From an uncultured Gilliamella sp. (lineage in GTDB: Bacteria > Pseudomonadota > Gammaproteobacteria > Enterobacterales > Orbaceae): DNA of 37,166 nucleotides. Shown in pieces: positions 1 to 8,053 of the stretch. The stretch covers positions 1-37,166 of the forward strand of contig CAMLMY010000020.1 of NCBI GenBank assembly GCA_946481345.1, in the 5' to 3' direction. The notes under the pieces are model-generated. The model had not been told where the DNA came from. It worked only from the letters and a program-made list of their open reading frames with translations, and searched no databases. Within the stretch, counting starts at the first letter, position 1; the number at the start of each line of letters is the position of its first letter. The position numbers and the translations under genes are program-made.

Positions 1-20
1 AGCTGATTAATTGTTGCCAT
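1..20 (-). CDS. 5' end of an unidentified leftward gene (partial)
   Basis: Only the first six codons and part of a seventh are inside the window. The ATG lies at 20-18 and is preceded by an AGGAG Shine-Dalgarno (28-32) with seven bases between, so a real start is likely. The visible residues are M-A-T-I-N-Q. Several LacI-family regulators begin M-A-T-I, but six residues cannot establish a family, so no function is assigned. The gene runs divergently from xylR. Confidence 0.5.
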
Positions 21-303
21 TAATAAGCTCCTGATTAATTAAAATAAATTTAAAAATTGCTTTTTAGATACGTAATTAATAACTGTAGCCCAAAGCCTAT
101 TTATATAAGTTTTGGGTCGCAAGATTCTAGACCTCAATAGCTATAATGTCAAGTATTAGCACAGGTTCTTTATGTTATTTATCAATAATTTTTATGCGTG
201 AATAAATGCGAAATAAAAATACATTTTTTTTATTTTATTGGTGCTTTTTATCGCACTAGTTTATCCTAATAGATGGGATATAAATTAATACCAATATATA
301 AAT
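21..303. other. Divergent intergenic region upstream of xylR
   Basis: About 280 AT-rich bases separate the partial leftward gene from xylR. A CCCAAA/TTTGGG inverted repeat (89-94 and 111-116) and a near-duplicate TGCGTGAATAAA / TGCGAAATAAA (195-217) are visible. I could not fix a convincing -35/-10 pair for xylR, and no small gene with a ribosome binding site is apparent. Confidence 0.4.
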
Positions 304-1500
304 GTGACAATGAAAGATACACAGGTTGAAAGTTACAAAGTTGTTTTGCTATTTAATGCAAACAATATTTATGATCGACAAATCCTTAAAGGAATAGGTG
401 ATTTTCTAAAAGCGAATAATATTCACTGGAATATCTATATTTCCGAAACCATGCGTTATGATACAAATACAGCTTTCCATTTTGATTGCGATGGTATTAT
501 TGCTAATTTTGATGATCCAGATATTCAAGATTTACTAACTAATGTTGATATTCCAATAATTGGGGTAGGTAGTTCTCATCATGATAATTCAAGTTATCCA
601 AAGGTTCCTTATGTTGCTGCGGATAATTTTGCGATTATTGAGAGTGCTTTTAATCATTTATGTTCTAAAGGCATTAATCAATTTGCCTTTTATGGCCTAC
701 CATCACATCGATCTTGTCGTTGGGCGGCAGTAAGAGAACAGTTTTTTGAGCAAATTGTAAATCAAAAGGGTTATGAAGGGTTTATTTATCAAGGAACAAC
801 TACATCTCTTGATAATTGGCAAGATAGCTTAGATAAACTCTCTAAATGGTTATTATCTCTGCCAGTTAATACCGGCATTATTGCCGTAAATGATGCTAGA
901 GCTCATCATATTTTACAAGCTTGTGATAGAGTTGAAATAAAAATACCTGAAGAGTTATGCTTAATTGGTATAGATAATGAAGAAGTAATCAATGATCTAT
1001 CGATGGTTTCCTTATCTACTGTAAAACAAGGAACCGAGGAGATGGGATTTGAAGCCGCTAAATTATTGCAAAAAATATTTAATAAAGGAAAGGTCTCTAC
1101 CTCACCACGGTTAATTTCACCGAAAAAAGTTATTGAACGTCGTTCGACCGATTACCGTTCAATACAAGATCCTTATGTTATACAAGCTATTCATTATATC
1201 CGTGATTATGCTTGTAAAGGTATTAAAGTAGATCAAGTGACTTCGGAATTGCAAATATCTCGTTCTAATTTAGAACTTCGCTTTAAAACATCATTAGGTA
1301 AAACCATTCACACGGTCATTCATGAAGAGAAGTTTAATCGAGCCAAATATCTATTAATTGAATCTTCATTATCGATTCAAGCAATATCTGAGCAATGCGG
1401 CTATCCATCAGTGCAATATTTTTACTTTTTATTTAAAAAGTTATATGGTATGACACCGAAGGATTTCAGAAATAAATTTACCAATCTTAATTTACTATAA
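304..1500 (+). CDS. xylR: Xylose operon activator XylR
   Basis: AraC-family transcription activator that binds D-xylose and switches on xylose genes. Its 398 residues match E. coli XylR (392) nearly end to end. Residues about 10-280 form a LacI/periplasmic-binding-protein-like sugar domain, with the conserved stretch around FAFYGLP and TGIIAVNDARA. Residues about 290-395 are the double helix-turn-helix AraC domain, including GIKVDQV, ISRSNLE and CGYPSVQYFYFLFKK. The first possible codon is GTG at 304; an ATG two codons downstream (310) is an equally good start, because neither has a clear Shine-Dalgarno. It faces xylB and shares a bidirectional terminator with it, whereas E. coli xylR lies in the divergent xylFGHR unit. 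Confidence 0.95.
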   Translation: MTMKDTQVESYKVVLLFNANNIYDRQILKGIGDFLKANNIHWNIYISETMRYDTNTAFHFDCDGIIANFDDPDIQDLLTNVDIPIIGVGSSHHDNSSYPKVPYVAADNFAIIESAFNHLCSKGINQFAFYGLPSHRSCRWAAVREQFFEQIVNQKGYEGFIYQGTTTSLDNWQDSLDKLSKWLLSLPVNTGIIAVNDARAHHILQACDRVEIKIPEELCLIGIDNEEVINDLSMVSLSTVKQGTEEMGFEAAKLLQKIFNKGKVSTSPRLISPKKVIERRSTDYRSIQDPYVIQAIHYIRDYACKGIKVDQVTSELQISRSNLELRFKTSLGKTIHTVIHEEKFNRAKYLLIESSLSIQAISEQCGYPSVQYFYFLFKKLYGMTPKDFRNKFTNLNLL

Positions 1501-1542
1501 TCAAATTAACATAAAGTTAAAAAATAGATTTATTAACTGGCT

Positions 1543-1581
1543 AAAAAGCAGAAGAGTGTTACAAAAGATCTTCTGCTTTTT
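1543..1581. terminator. Bidirectional terminator between xylR and xylB
   Basis: A perfect 13-bp stem (1543-1555 pairing with 1569-1581) surrounds a 13-base loop. It starts with five A and ends with five T, so it has a U-tract in both directions and can end both converging transcripts. Confidence 0.85.
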
Positions 1582-1585
1582 AATA

Positions 1586-3043
1586 TCAAGACATTAGCGG
1601 CTTTAATTGTTGATAAATGTTTCTAAACATAGCACGCTGTTGTTGGTAATATTCATGTTTTTCCCTATCTGGCTGGTGAGTTTGAATGGTTGGTAATGGT
1701 GCTAACCATTGCCCTAAATCACTATCTGGGTTACAAGCGATTTGTGCCAGTTTAGCGGCGCCTAAAGCGGGACCAACTTCGCCACCCTCACAATAAACTA
1801 TAGTATAACCAGAGATATCGCTAATTAATTGGCGCCAATATTTACTTCTAGCTCCGCCACCAATAACAATAATTTTATCAGGTGAAATGCCGCTTTGTTT
1901 TACCACATCTATACCATCTGCTAGGCCATAACTCACACCTAATAAGATTGCTTTAGCCAAATCGACTTTATTATGTTGATAGGTTAAGCCAAAAAATACG
2001 CCTTTAGCTTCAGGGTTATTATGCGGTGTTCTTTCACCTGATAGATAAGGTAAAAAATAGACTGGCGGTTTATCGTCAGATGGTTGTTCTTCTATTAAGC
2101 TAAATAATGTAGCAACATCTTTAATGTCTAACAATTGGCATCCCCAATCAAGACATGAAGCACAACTTAACATAACCGACATAAGATGCCAACGATTAGG
2201 TAATGCATGGCAAAAGCTATGAATTGCCTGTTCAGGTTGGCTGATAAACCGATCAGTAACGGCGAAATAAACCCCTGAAGTACCAAGTGAAAGCATTGCT
2301 TGTCCTGGTTGATAAAGACCAACACCGATAGCACCGGCAGCATTATCGCCACCACCGGCAATAACTGGAATTGAATTTATATTCCAACGCTTAGCAATAT
2401 CATCAGTAACATAACCCGTTATTTGATTGCCTTCAAATAAGGTTGGCATATGTTGTCGACTTAAACCACAAGCATTTAACAATTGATCGTTCCAATCACG
2501 TTTTTCAACATCTAACCACATGGTGCCAGCAGAATCAGACATATCTGATGCATATTCGCCTGTAATTTTAAAGCGTAAATAATCCTTTGGTAAAAGTACT
2601 TTATCTATTTTGGCAAATATTTCTGGCTCGTGTTTTTGCACCCATTTTATTTTGGGTGCAGTAAAACCTGCCATCATCAAATTGCCAGTAATTTTTCTAG
2701 AATTTGGCACTAATTGCTCTAATTCATGACATTCAATATCACAACGACCGTCATTCCATAAAATTGCAGGCCTTAATACTTGAGATGAACTATCTAGTAG
2801 TACTGCTCCATGCATTTGTCCACTTAAGCCAATTGCTTTGACTAGTGTTAAGTCATGTTGATGGCTAAGTTCTTGTAGTGCTGAATCTGTTGCTTGCCAC
2901 CACTGCTGGGGATCTTGTTCAGACCATAATGGGTGAGGACGGGATACGGTGAGTGACTTTGTATTTGACGCCACAATGCGTTGTTTTTCATCCATTAAAA
3001 TTACTTTGACACCAGAAGTGCCTAAATCAATACCAATATACAT
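1586..3043 (-). CDS. xylB: Xylulokinase
   Basis: FGGY-family kinase that phosphorylates D-xylulose with ATP to xylulose 5-phosphate for the pentose phosphate pathway. From the chosen start it has 485 residues (E. coli 484). The N-terminal phosphate-binding loop reads MYIGIDLGTSGVKV, and the catalytic Asp is in GGGDNAAGAIG (Asp233, same number as in E. coli). FCHALPNRWH, YLSGERTPHNNP and the adenine-site GGGARSKYWRQ are also present. An in-frame ATG twelve bases upstream (3055) overlaps the GGAGG Shine-Dalgarno at 3049-3053, which sits five bases before the ATG at 3043, so the inner start is preferred. Second gene of the xylAB unit, 72 bases after xylA, with a long hairpin in the gap. Confidence 0.95.
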   Translation of the reverse strand: MYIGIDLGTSGVKVILMDEKQRIVASNTKSLTVSRPHPLWSEQDPQQWWQATDSALQELSHQHDLTLVKAIGLSGQMHGAVLLDSSSQVLRPAILWNDGRCDIECHELEQLVPNSRKITGNLMMAGFTAPKIKWVQKHEPEIFAKIDKVLLPKDYLRFKITGEYASDMSDSAGTMWLDVEKRDWNDQLLNACGLSRQHMPTLFEGNQITGYVTDDIAKRWNINSIPVIAGGGDNAAGAIGVGLYQPGQAMLSLGTSGVYFAVTDRFISQPEQAIHSFCHALPNRWHLMSVMLSCASCLDWGCQLLDIKDVATLFSLIEEQPSDDKPPVYFLPYLSGERTPHNNPEAKGVFFGLTYQHNKVDLAKAILLGVSYGLADGIDVVKQSGISPDKIIVIGGGARSKYWRQLISDISGYTIVYCEGGEVGPALGAAKLAQIACNPDSDLGQWLAPLPTIQTHQPDREKHEYYQQQRAMFRNIYQQLKPLMS

Positions 3044-3062
3044 ATCTGCCTCCATTATGCAG

Positions 3063-3095
3063 CTATCAGAACTATAAATATAATAGTTCTGATAG
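3063..3095. promoter_or_regulatory. Intercistronic hairpin between xylA and xylB
   Basis: A perfect 13-bp inverted repeat (3063-3075 with 3083-3095) has a seven-base A/T loop. In the xylAB direction it follows the xylA stop by about 20 bases and precedes the xylB ribosome binding site by about ten. No U-tract follows, so a role in mRNA processing, stability or partial attenuation is more likely than full termination. That role is inference. Confidence 0.6.
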
Positions 3096-3115
3096 GTAAA
3101 TACACAATGATTTTT

Positions 3116-4435
3116 TTAGCCAAAAATAGATTTATTAACAATATTTTCTAATTGCTCTTGTGCACCGCTACGTGCTTTAGGTTGCAGATTATTTACAAGA
3201 CTATATTGTGCAATTTCTTGTAGGGACATATTCCCTTGTAAAATATCTTTACCTAAATTTTTGTCCCAATCGGCATAACGCTCAGCTACTTTTTGATTTA
3301 ATAATTTATCTTCAATCATTTTCGCTGCACATTTTAATGATAATGCCATCGTATCGATAGCACCAATATGCCCATGAAATACATCATATTTATCAATGCT
3401 TTGTCGTCTTATTTTGGCATCAAAGTTAAGTCCACCTGTGGTAAATCCGCCACTTTTTAATATTTCATACATAACTAGTGTGTTTTCCTCGACACTATTC
3501 GGAAATTGATCTGTATCCCAGCCCAATTGTGGATCTCCTCGATTAGCATCAAGTGAACCAAATATATCTAAGGCAATAGCTGAAGCTACCTCATGTTGGA
3601 ATGAATGGCCGGCAAGTGTTGCATGATTCGCTTCAATATTGACCTTGATTTCTTTTTCTAAGCCGAATTGTTTTAAAAAGCCATAAATGGTTGCAACATC
3701 ATAATCATATTGATGTTTGGTTGGCTCTTGTGGTTTTGGTTCAATCAATAATGCGCCATTGAAACCAATCTTGTGTTTGTTTTCGACAACTAATTGCATA
3801 AATTTACCAAGTTGTTCTCGTTCTTGGCGTAAGTTAGTATTTAACAGCGTTTCATAACCTTCTCGACCACCCCATAATACATAATTTTGACCACCTAACT
3901 TATGTGTAGCATTCATTGCATGGACAACTTGAGTGGCAGCACAGGCAAAAACTTCCGGATCAGGATTAGTTGCCGCGCCAGCTGCATATCTTGGATTTGT
4001 GAAACAGTTAGCCGTTCCCCATAATAAATTAACGCCAGTTTCTTGTTGCTTTTGTAACAGGATATCTGTCATCATGGATAAATTAGATATGTATTCTTGA
4101 ATTGAATTACCTTCTGGTGCAACATCGACATCATGAAATGCATAAAAAGGAACATTCATTTTATAAAAAAATTCAAAAGCAATATCTGCTTTTGCTTTGG
4201 CATTAGCTAGTGGATCAGCCCCTTTTTGCCACGGATAATTAAATGAATTTGCACCAAACATGTCGGTGCCAGCCCAACAAAAAGTGTGCCAATAACAGAT
4301 AGAAAAGCGTAAGTGCTCAGCCATTGTTTTTCCCAAAATTATCTGCTCTGGATTGTAATATCTGAATGCAAAAGGATTATTAGTTTGTGTTCCTTCGTAT
4401 TTAACTCTTTCTATTTTTTCATAATATTGACTCAT
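3116..4435 (-). CDS. xylA: Xylose isomerase
   Basis: Converts D-xylose to D-xylulose in the cytoplasm; TIM-barrel enzyme with two divalent metals. The 439-residue protein aligns with E. coli XylA (440) throughout. The catalytic FHDVD motif gives His101 and Asp104, and Glu232 in LLIEPKP is a metal ligand, all with E. coli numbering. [38 protein letters not shown] and GGLNFDAK follow in the usual order. The ATG at 4435 has an AGAGGT Shine-Dalgarno at 4441-4446. First gene of the xylAB operon, with a CRP-like site and repeated GAAAT-type motifs upstream. Confidence 0.97.
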   Translation of the reverse strand: MSQYYEKIERVKYEGTQTNNPFAFRYYNPEQIILGKTMAEHLRFSICYWHTFCWAGTDMFGANSFNYPWQKGADPLANAKAKADIAFEFFYKMNVPFYAFHDVDVAPEGNSIQEYISNLSMMTDILLQKQQETGVNLLWGTANCFTNPRYAAGAATNPDPEVFACAATQVVHAMNATHKLGGQNYVLWGGREGYETLLNTNLRQEREQLGKFMQLVVENKHKIGFNGALLIEPKPQEPTKHQYDYDVATIYGFLKQFGLEKEIKVNIEANHATLAGHSFQHEVASAIALDIFGSLDANRGDPQLGWDTDQFPNSVEENTLVMYEILKSGGFTTGGLNFDAKIRRQSIDKYDVFHGHIGAIDTMALSLKCAAKMIEDKLLNQKVAERYADWDKNLGKDILQGNMSLQEIAQYSLVNNLQPKARSGAQEQLENIVNKSIFG

Positions 4436-4594
4436 AATGTACCTCTAAATACCATTAATTAACTTAAAATCTATATATTGGTTACTAAGTTTTCTGGATA
4501 ACTAAACGTTGCTAAATCAGGTAATCAATATGCATGAGTTTTAACAACAACAACAATTACTAAATTTTGTAGCGATTTTATGTTTTTTGTTTTT

Positions 4595-4610
4595 TGTGAC
4601 GCAGATCAAA
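4595..4610 (-). promoter_or_regulatory. Probable CRP site of the xylA promoter
   Basis: The sequence TGTGA-N6-TCAAA matches the CRP consensus TGTGA-N6-TCACA at nine of ten positions. For the leftward xylA gene a -10-like TACAAA lies at 4566-4571. That would put the site near -41.5, the class II arrangement in which CRP substitutes for a weak -35. Catabolite control of xylAB is known in E. coli; the assignment here is inference from sequence. Confidence 0.65.
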
Positions 4611-4634
4611 TTCTATAAAGGGTTAAAAGAAGGT

Positions 4635-4680
4635 GAAATGATTGTTGTAGTCTGTTTGAAATTTCAGATGAAATAATTGT
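4635..4680. promoter_or_regulatory. Candidate XylR operator (direct repeats)
   Basis: GAAATGATTGT (4635-4645) and GAAATAATTGT (4670-4680) form a direct repeat with starts 35 bases apart. A perfect palindrome TGAAATTTCA (4657-4666) lies between them. Spaced direct repeats suit an AraC-type activator dimer, and the position just upstream of the CRP site of xylA fits XylR. The nearest other gene only ends here, so xylA is the likely target. Confidence 0.45.
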
Positions 4681-4693
4681 ATGGGGGGAGAAG

Positions 4694-4723
4694 CTATTTC
4701 TACCATGTTAATGGTAGAAATAG
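4694..4723. terminator. Perfect 13-bp hairpin after the adenine permease gene
   Basis: Arms 4694-4706 and 4711-4723 pair perfectly around a four-base loop, ten bases beyond the stop codon of the leftward permease gene. In that direction the stem is followed by a C-rich tract rather than a U-run, so it is an atypical terminator or a 3'-end protecting structure. Confidence 0.5.
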
Positions 4724-4733
4724 TTTGATGAAA

Positions 4734-6044
4734 TTAATGATGATCGATAAAGATGAATTTTAAAGCAAACAGTAGTGCAAAAACTATCACACAAAGATTT
4801 AATTCTTTAAATTTACCAGTAAATGTTTTCAATATCACATAAGAGATAAAGCCAAGTGCGACCCCTTCAGTAATAGCAAAAGCAAATGGCATCATTAATG
4901 CGGTAATAAATGCTGGTGTTGCATCAGTTAAATCAGACCAGTTAACTTTCATTAAACTTGATACCATTAAGATACCAACAAAAATTAGTGCGCCTGATGT
5001 GGCATAAGGTGGTACTAAATGTGCTAAAGGTGATAAGAAAGTCATCATTAAAAATAATAAGCCAACCACCACTGCAGTTAAGCCTGTACGTCCACCAACT
5101 GAAATGCCTGCGGAACTTTCAATGTAAGTTAATACAGATGAAGTGCCAAATAACCCACCTAGTGAAGAACTGAAACTATCAATTAATAAAGCTTGACGCA
5201 TTTTAGGAAAACGACCTTTTTCGTCAGAAAGTCCTGCTTTATCAGTTAAAGCTAAAATAGTACCCGATGAATCAAACAAGCTGACAATCATTACTGAAAA
5301 GATTACCCCGAGGATACCAATATTCAGTGAACCAGCAAGGTCAACATGGCCAACAACGCTGCCAACACTCGGTGGAACGGCTGCAATTCCTTGATAACTA
5401 ATATTTGGATCAAGCCATAGCGCTAGTAGGGTTACGACAAGAATAGAAACTAACACGGCGGCATGAAAATTGCGGGTAGCAAGGATAACGATAATAAAAA
5501 ATCCAAGCGAACCTAATAAGACTTTAAGTGACAAAATATTGCCTAAGGTTAGTAATGTAGCTGGCGATGCGACCACAATACCCATATTTTGGAATCCCAT
5601 AAAAGCAATAAATAAGCCAATACCAGCACTAATGCCAGCGCGTAAACACTGTGGAATATGTTCGATTAACCAATGGCGGACTTTAAATAGTGATAATGCA
5701 AAAAAGACCAATGATCCCCAAAATATCGCTCCCATCCCAACTTGCCAAGAATAGCCCATTGCACCGCATATTCCATAAGCAAAAAAGACATTTAGCCCCA
5801 TGGCAGGTGCTAAAGCAATCGGTAGATTGGCAAATAATCCCATCATAATTGTCGCAAAAGCGGTGACAACACAAGTTAGGACAAACACTGCTGATTTATC
5901 CATTCCTGTTGCAGATAAGATTGAAGGATTAACAAAGATGATATAAACCATGGTTAAAAAGGTGGTACAACCGGCGATAAATTCGGTACCAGGGGTGGTT
6001 TTTTTCTCTTTTAATTGAAAGATTTTTTCGAATAGTGAATTCAT
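4734..6044 (-). CDS. Adenine permease of the NCS2/AzgA family (AdeP/AdeQ-like)
   Basis: Inner-membrane proton-coupled purine importer. The 436 residues are dominated by hydrophobic segments. The first 40 residues and the C-terminal ending FKFIFIDHH closely resemble E. coli AdeP (PurP) and AdeQ rather than GhxP/GhxQ. Recognisable blocks are AGCTTFLTMVYIIFVNP, LPIALAPAMGLN, the FDSSGT substrate-site region, GTSSVLTYIESSAGISVGGRTGLT and PFAFAITEGVALG. The adenine preference is inferred from that similarity; which of the two E. coli paralogs it corresponds to cannot be told, so no symbol is given. It appears to be transcribed alone, from a promoter near 6190-6217 with a long hairpin in the leader. 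Confidence 0.88.
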   Translation of the reverse strand: MNSLFEKIFQLKEKKTTPGTEFIAGCTTFLTMVYIIFVNPSILSATGMDKSAVFVLTCVVTAFATIMMGLFANLPIALAPAMGLNVFFAYGICGAMGYSWQVGMGAIFWGSLVFFALSLFKVRHWLIEHIPQCLRAGISAGIGLFIAFMGFQNMGIVVASPATLLTLGNILSLKVLLGSLGFFIIVILATRNFHAAVLVSILVVTLLALWLDPNISYQGIAAVPPSVGSVVGHVDLAGSLNIGILGVIFSVMIVSLFDSSGTILALTDKAGLSDEKGRFPKMRQALLIDSFSSSLGGLFGTSSVLTYIESSAGISVGGRTGLTAVVVGLLFLMMTFLSPLAHLVPPYATSGALIFVGILMVSSLMKVNWSDLTDATPAFITALMMPFAFAITEGVALGFISYVILKTFTGKFKELNLCVIVFALLFALKFIFIDHH

Positions 6045-6093
6045 AAATTAAAGCCCAATTTAGGTTGATAGTGATCCATTTTGATATAATTTT

Positions 6094-6143
6094 ATATCTT
6101 TATTTTTACCGAAGTAAATTTACGGTAAAAATAAAAAAGATAT
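6094..6143 (-). promoter_or_regulatory. Long hairpin in the leader of the adenine permease gene
   Basis: Arms 6094-6111 (18 bases) and 6123-6143 (21 bases) pair over 18 positions with a three-base bulge and an eleven-base loop. It lies about 50 bases before the permease start and downstream of the candidate promoter. It could be an attenuator, a termination structure for the preceding gene, or an RNA-stability element. It does not show conserved purine-riboswitch sequence. Confidence 0.5.
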
Positions 6144-6189
6144 AAAGTGATTACTTCATATCTTTAAAAAAACGTAAAAACACGGCGCT

Positions 6190-6217
6190 ATTATTGCCAG
6201 TAATTTATTTTGGTCAA
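6190..6217 (-). promoter_or_regulatory. Candidate promoter of the adenine permease gene
   Basis: On the minus strand TTGACC (6212-6217) is followed after 16 bases by AATAAT (6190-6195). Transcription would begin near 6183, leaving a leader of about 140 bases that contains the hairpin at 6094-6143. Confidence 0.45.
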
Positions 6218-6335
6218 GCGTTATTCTAAATAACAAATAGCATTTTATTCGTGATCAGTCATGCTGATAACTTAGCGCTAACATAGTTTTTAGCCATTTA
6301 ATGGTACACTGGATAAAATGCTGATTATCAATAGA

Positions 6336-7910
6336 TTAGTTAGCCAAAATATCTAATTTATTTTTAGTAATTTTTACTTTTAAAATCCGATGACTTTCAA
6401 TCTCGGCGACTTCAAATAGATAGTCACCAATCTGTATGGTTTCACCCACATTGAGTAGATGTTGGGCTTTTTCCATCAATAATCCGGCAAGGGTATGATA
6501 TTCTCGCTTATCATCAATCGGAATCGGTACAAATCTTACTAATTCTTCTACTGGGATATAGCCATTTGCAATCCAACTATTATCATCTAAACATTGGATG
6601 TCATGTTTAGCATCGATCTCTTCTTCTTCAGTTGGAAAGTCACCAGCAATGGTTTCAATAACATCGGTCACTGACACCACACCTTGCATTGATCCAAATT
6701 CATCAACCACAAAAGCAAAGTGAGTTTTGGCTTTTTTGAATTGTTCCAGCGCTACAAGTAAAGATACTGTTTCAGGAAAAATTAATGGTTGTTTGATTAA
6801 TGAATTAATATCAAAAGGTTGTTTATTTTGTAAAATATCTTTTAACAGATCATTAACTTGAATGATACCTAATGGTTCATCAATTGAAGCATTATCAGTC
6901 ACTACTAAACGTGAATGAGGATTGTCAAAAATTTCTTTTAATATTACTTCTCGATCATCATTGATATTGACCATATCAACATCTAATCGAGATGTCATGA
7001 TACTGCTTACTGAACGTTGAGCTAAACCTAATACTCGCTCAACCATGTTTAATTCTTGATGATTAAATACTGAAGTTTTTTTATTATTATCAGATACCAC
7101 ATCAATGGTATGGCTATCAGGATCTTCTTCAGCATCGCCTTTAAGTAAATGTAAAATAGCTTCGGCGGTCCGTTCGCGTAGAGGTTTTTTGTTTAATGCT
7201 TTTCGACGGTTAAATATGGCTAGTTGATTAAAGAATTCAATCATAATCGAGAAGCCGATAGCTGCATATAAATAGCCTTTTGGAATGACAAAACCGAAAC
7301 CTTCGGCAACCAAACTAAAGCCAATCATCAATAAAAAGCTTAAACATAAAATAACAATCGTTGGATGAGAGTTAACAAAATAGGCTAATGGTTTACTTGC
7401 CACCATCATAATCGCAATGGCGATACAAACTGCGATAATCATAACGGGTATATGGTCAACCATTCCCACTGCAGTAATGACTGAATCAAGTGAGAATACG
7501 GCATCAAGTACCACGATTTGTGCAACAACAGTCCAAAAATGTGAGGTTTTTTTCGGTTTTCCATCCTCGTGTGATGTACCTTCTAAACGCTCATTGAGTT
7601 CCATTGTCGCTTTAAACAGCAAAAATATTCCGCCAAGCAACATAATTAATTGCCGAGCATTGAAACTAATACCTGATATAGAAAATAGTGGGGTGGTGAG
7701 AGTAACTAACCAGCCAGTAAACATTAATAACAATATTCGGGTTATTAATGCAAAAGCAAGGCCTGTAATGCGTGCTTTATCTCGTTGTTGAGGCGGAAGT
7801 TTCTCCGCAAGAATGGCAATAAAAACAATGTTATCAATGCCAAGGACGATTTCAAGTACAACTAGAGTGGATAAACCAATCCAGATTGTAGGATCCATGA
7901 TCCATTCCAT
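6336..7910 (-). CDS. TerC-family membrane protein with CBS and CorC/HlyC domains (YoaE-like)
   Basis: 524 residues, close in length and sequence to E. coli YoaE/YegH. The N-terminal half (about 1-240) is a TerC-type multispanning domain beginning with the conserved [18 protein letters not shown] and LGIDNIVF, with a second acidic motif at [16 protein letters not shown]. Residues about 290-425 are a CBS-domain pair. The last 80 or so residues form a CorC/HlyC domain, found in metal-efflux regulators. The family is associated with metal ion handling, but the substrate is not established here. The start matches the homolog N-terminus, although the nearest AGAGGT lies 13 bases upstream, farther than ideal. 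Confidence 0.85.
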   Translation of the reverse strand: MEWIMDPTIWIGLSTLVVLEIVLGIDNIVFIAILAEKLPPQQRDKARITGLAFALITRILLLMFTGWLVTLTTPLFSISGISFNARQLIMLLGGIFLLFKATMELNERLEGTSHEDGKPKKTSHFWTVVAQIVVLDAVFSLDSVITAVGMVDHIPVMIIAVCIAIAIMMVASKPLAYFVNSHPTIVILCLSFLLMIGFSLVAEGFGFVIPKGYLYAAIGFSIMIEFFNQLAIFNRRKALNKKPLRERTAEAILHLLKGDAEEDPDSHTIDVVSDNNKKTSVFNHQELNMVERVLGLAQRSVSSIMTSRLDVDMVNINDDREVILKEIFDNPHSRLVVTDNASIDEPLGIIQVNDLLKDILQNKQPFDINSLIKQPLIFPETVSLLVALEQFKKAKTHFAFVVDEFGSMQGVVSVTDVIETIAGDFPTEEEEIDAKHDIQCLDDNSWIANGYIPVEELVRFVPIPIDDKREYHTLAGLLMEKAQHLLNVGETIQIGDYLFEVAEIESHRILKVKITKNKLDILAN

Positions 7911-8053
7911 ATGTCAGGTGATTACCTCTAATGATCACAGCACATGCTGCTTAGTAATTCTGTCTGTAATTAGCAAAATAATCAATAAAATATTTAAATT
8001 TTTGACTATTTTATGGAAAATTGTTGATTAAAAGCCTTTATTAGGCGTAAAAA

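Noticed and set aside
1-20. Calling the partial leftward gene a LacI-family regulator from M-A-T-I
   Set aside because: Six residues are far too few; only the start codon and ribosome binding site are supported.
6045-6335. Purine riboswitch before the adenine permease
   Set aside because: The conserved junction and loop sequences of the known purine riboswitch are not present on the minus strand; only a long hairpin is seen.
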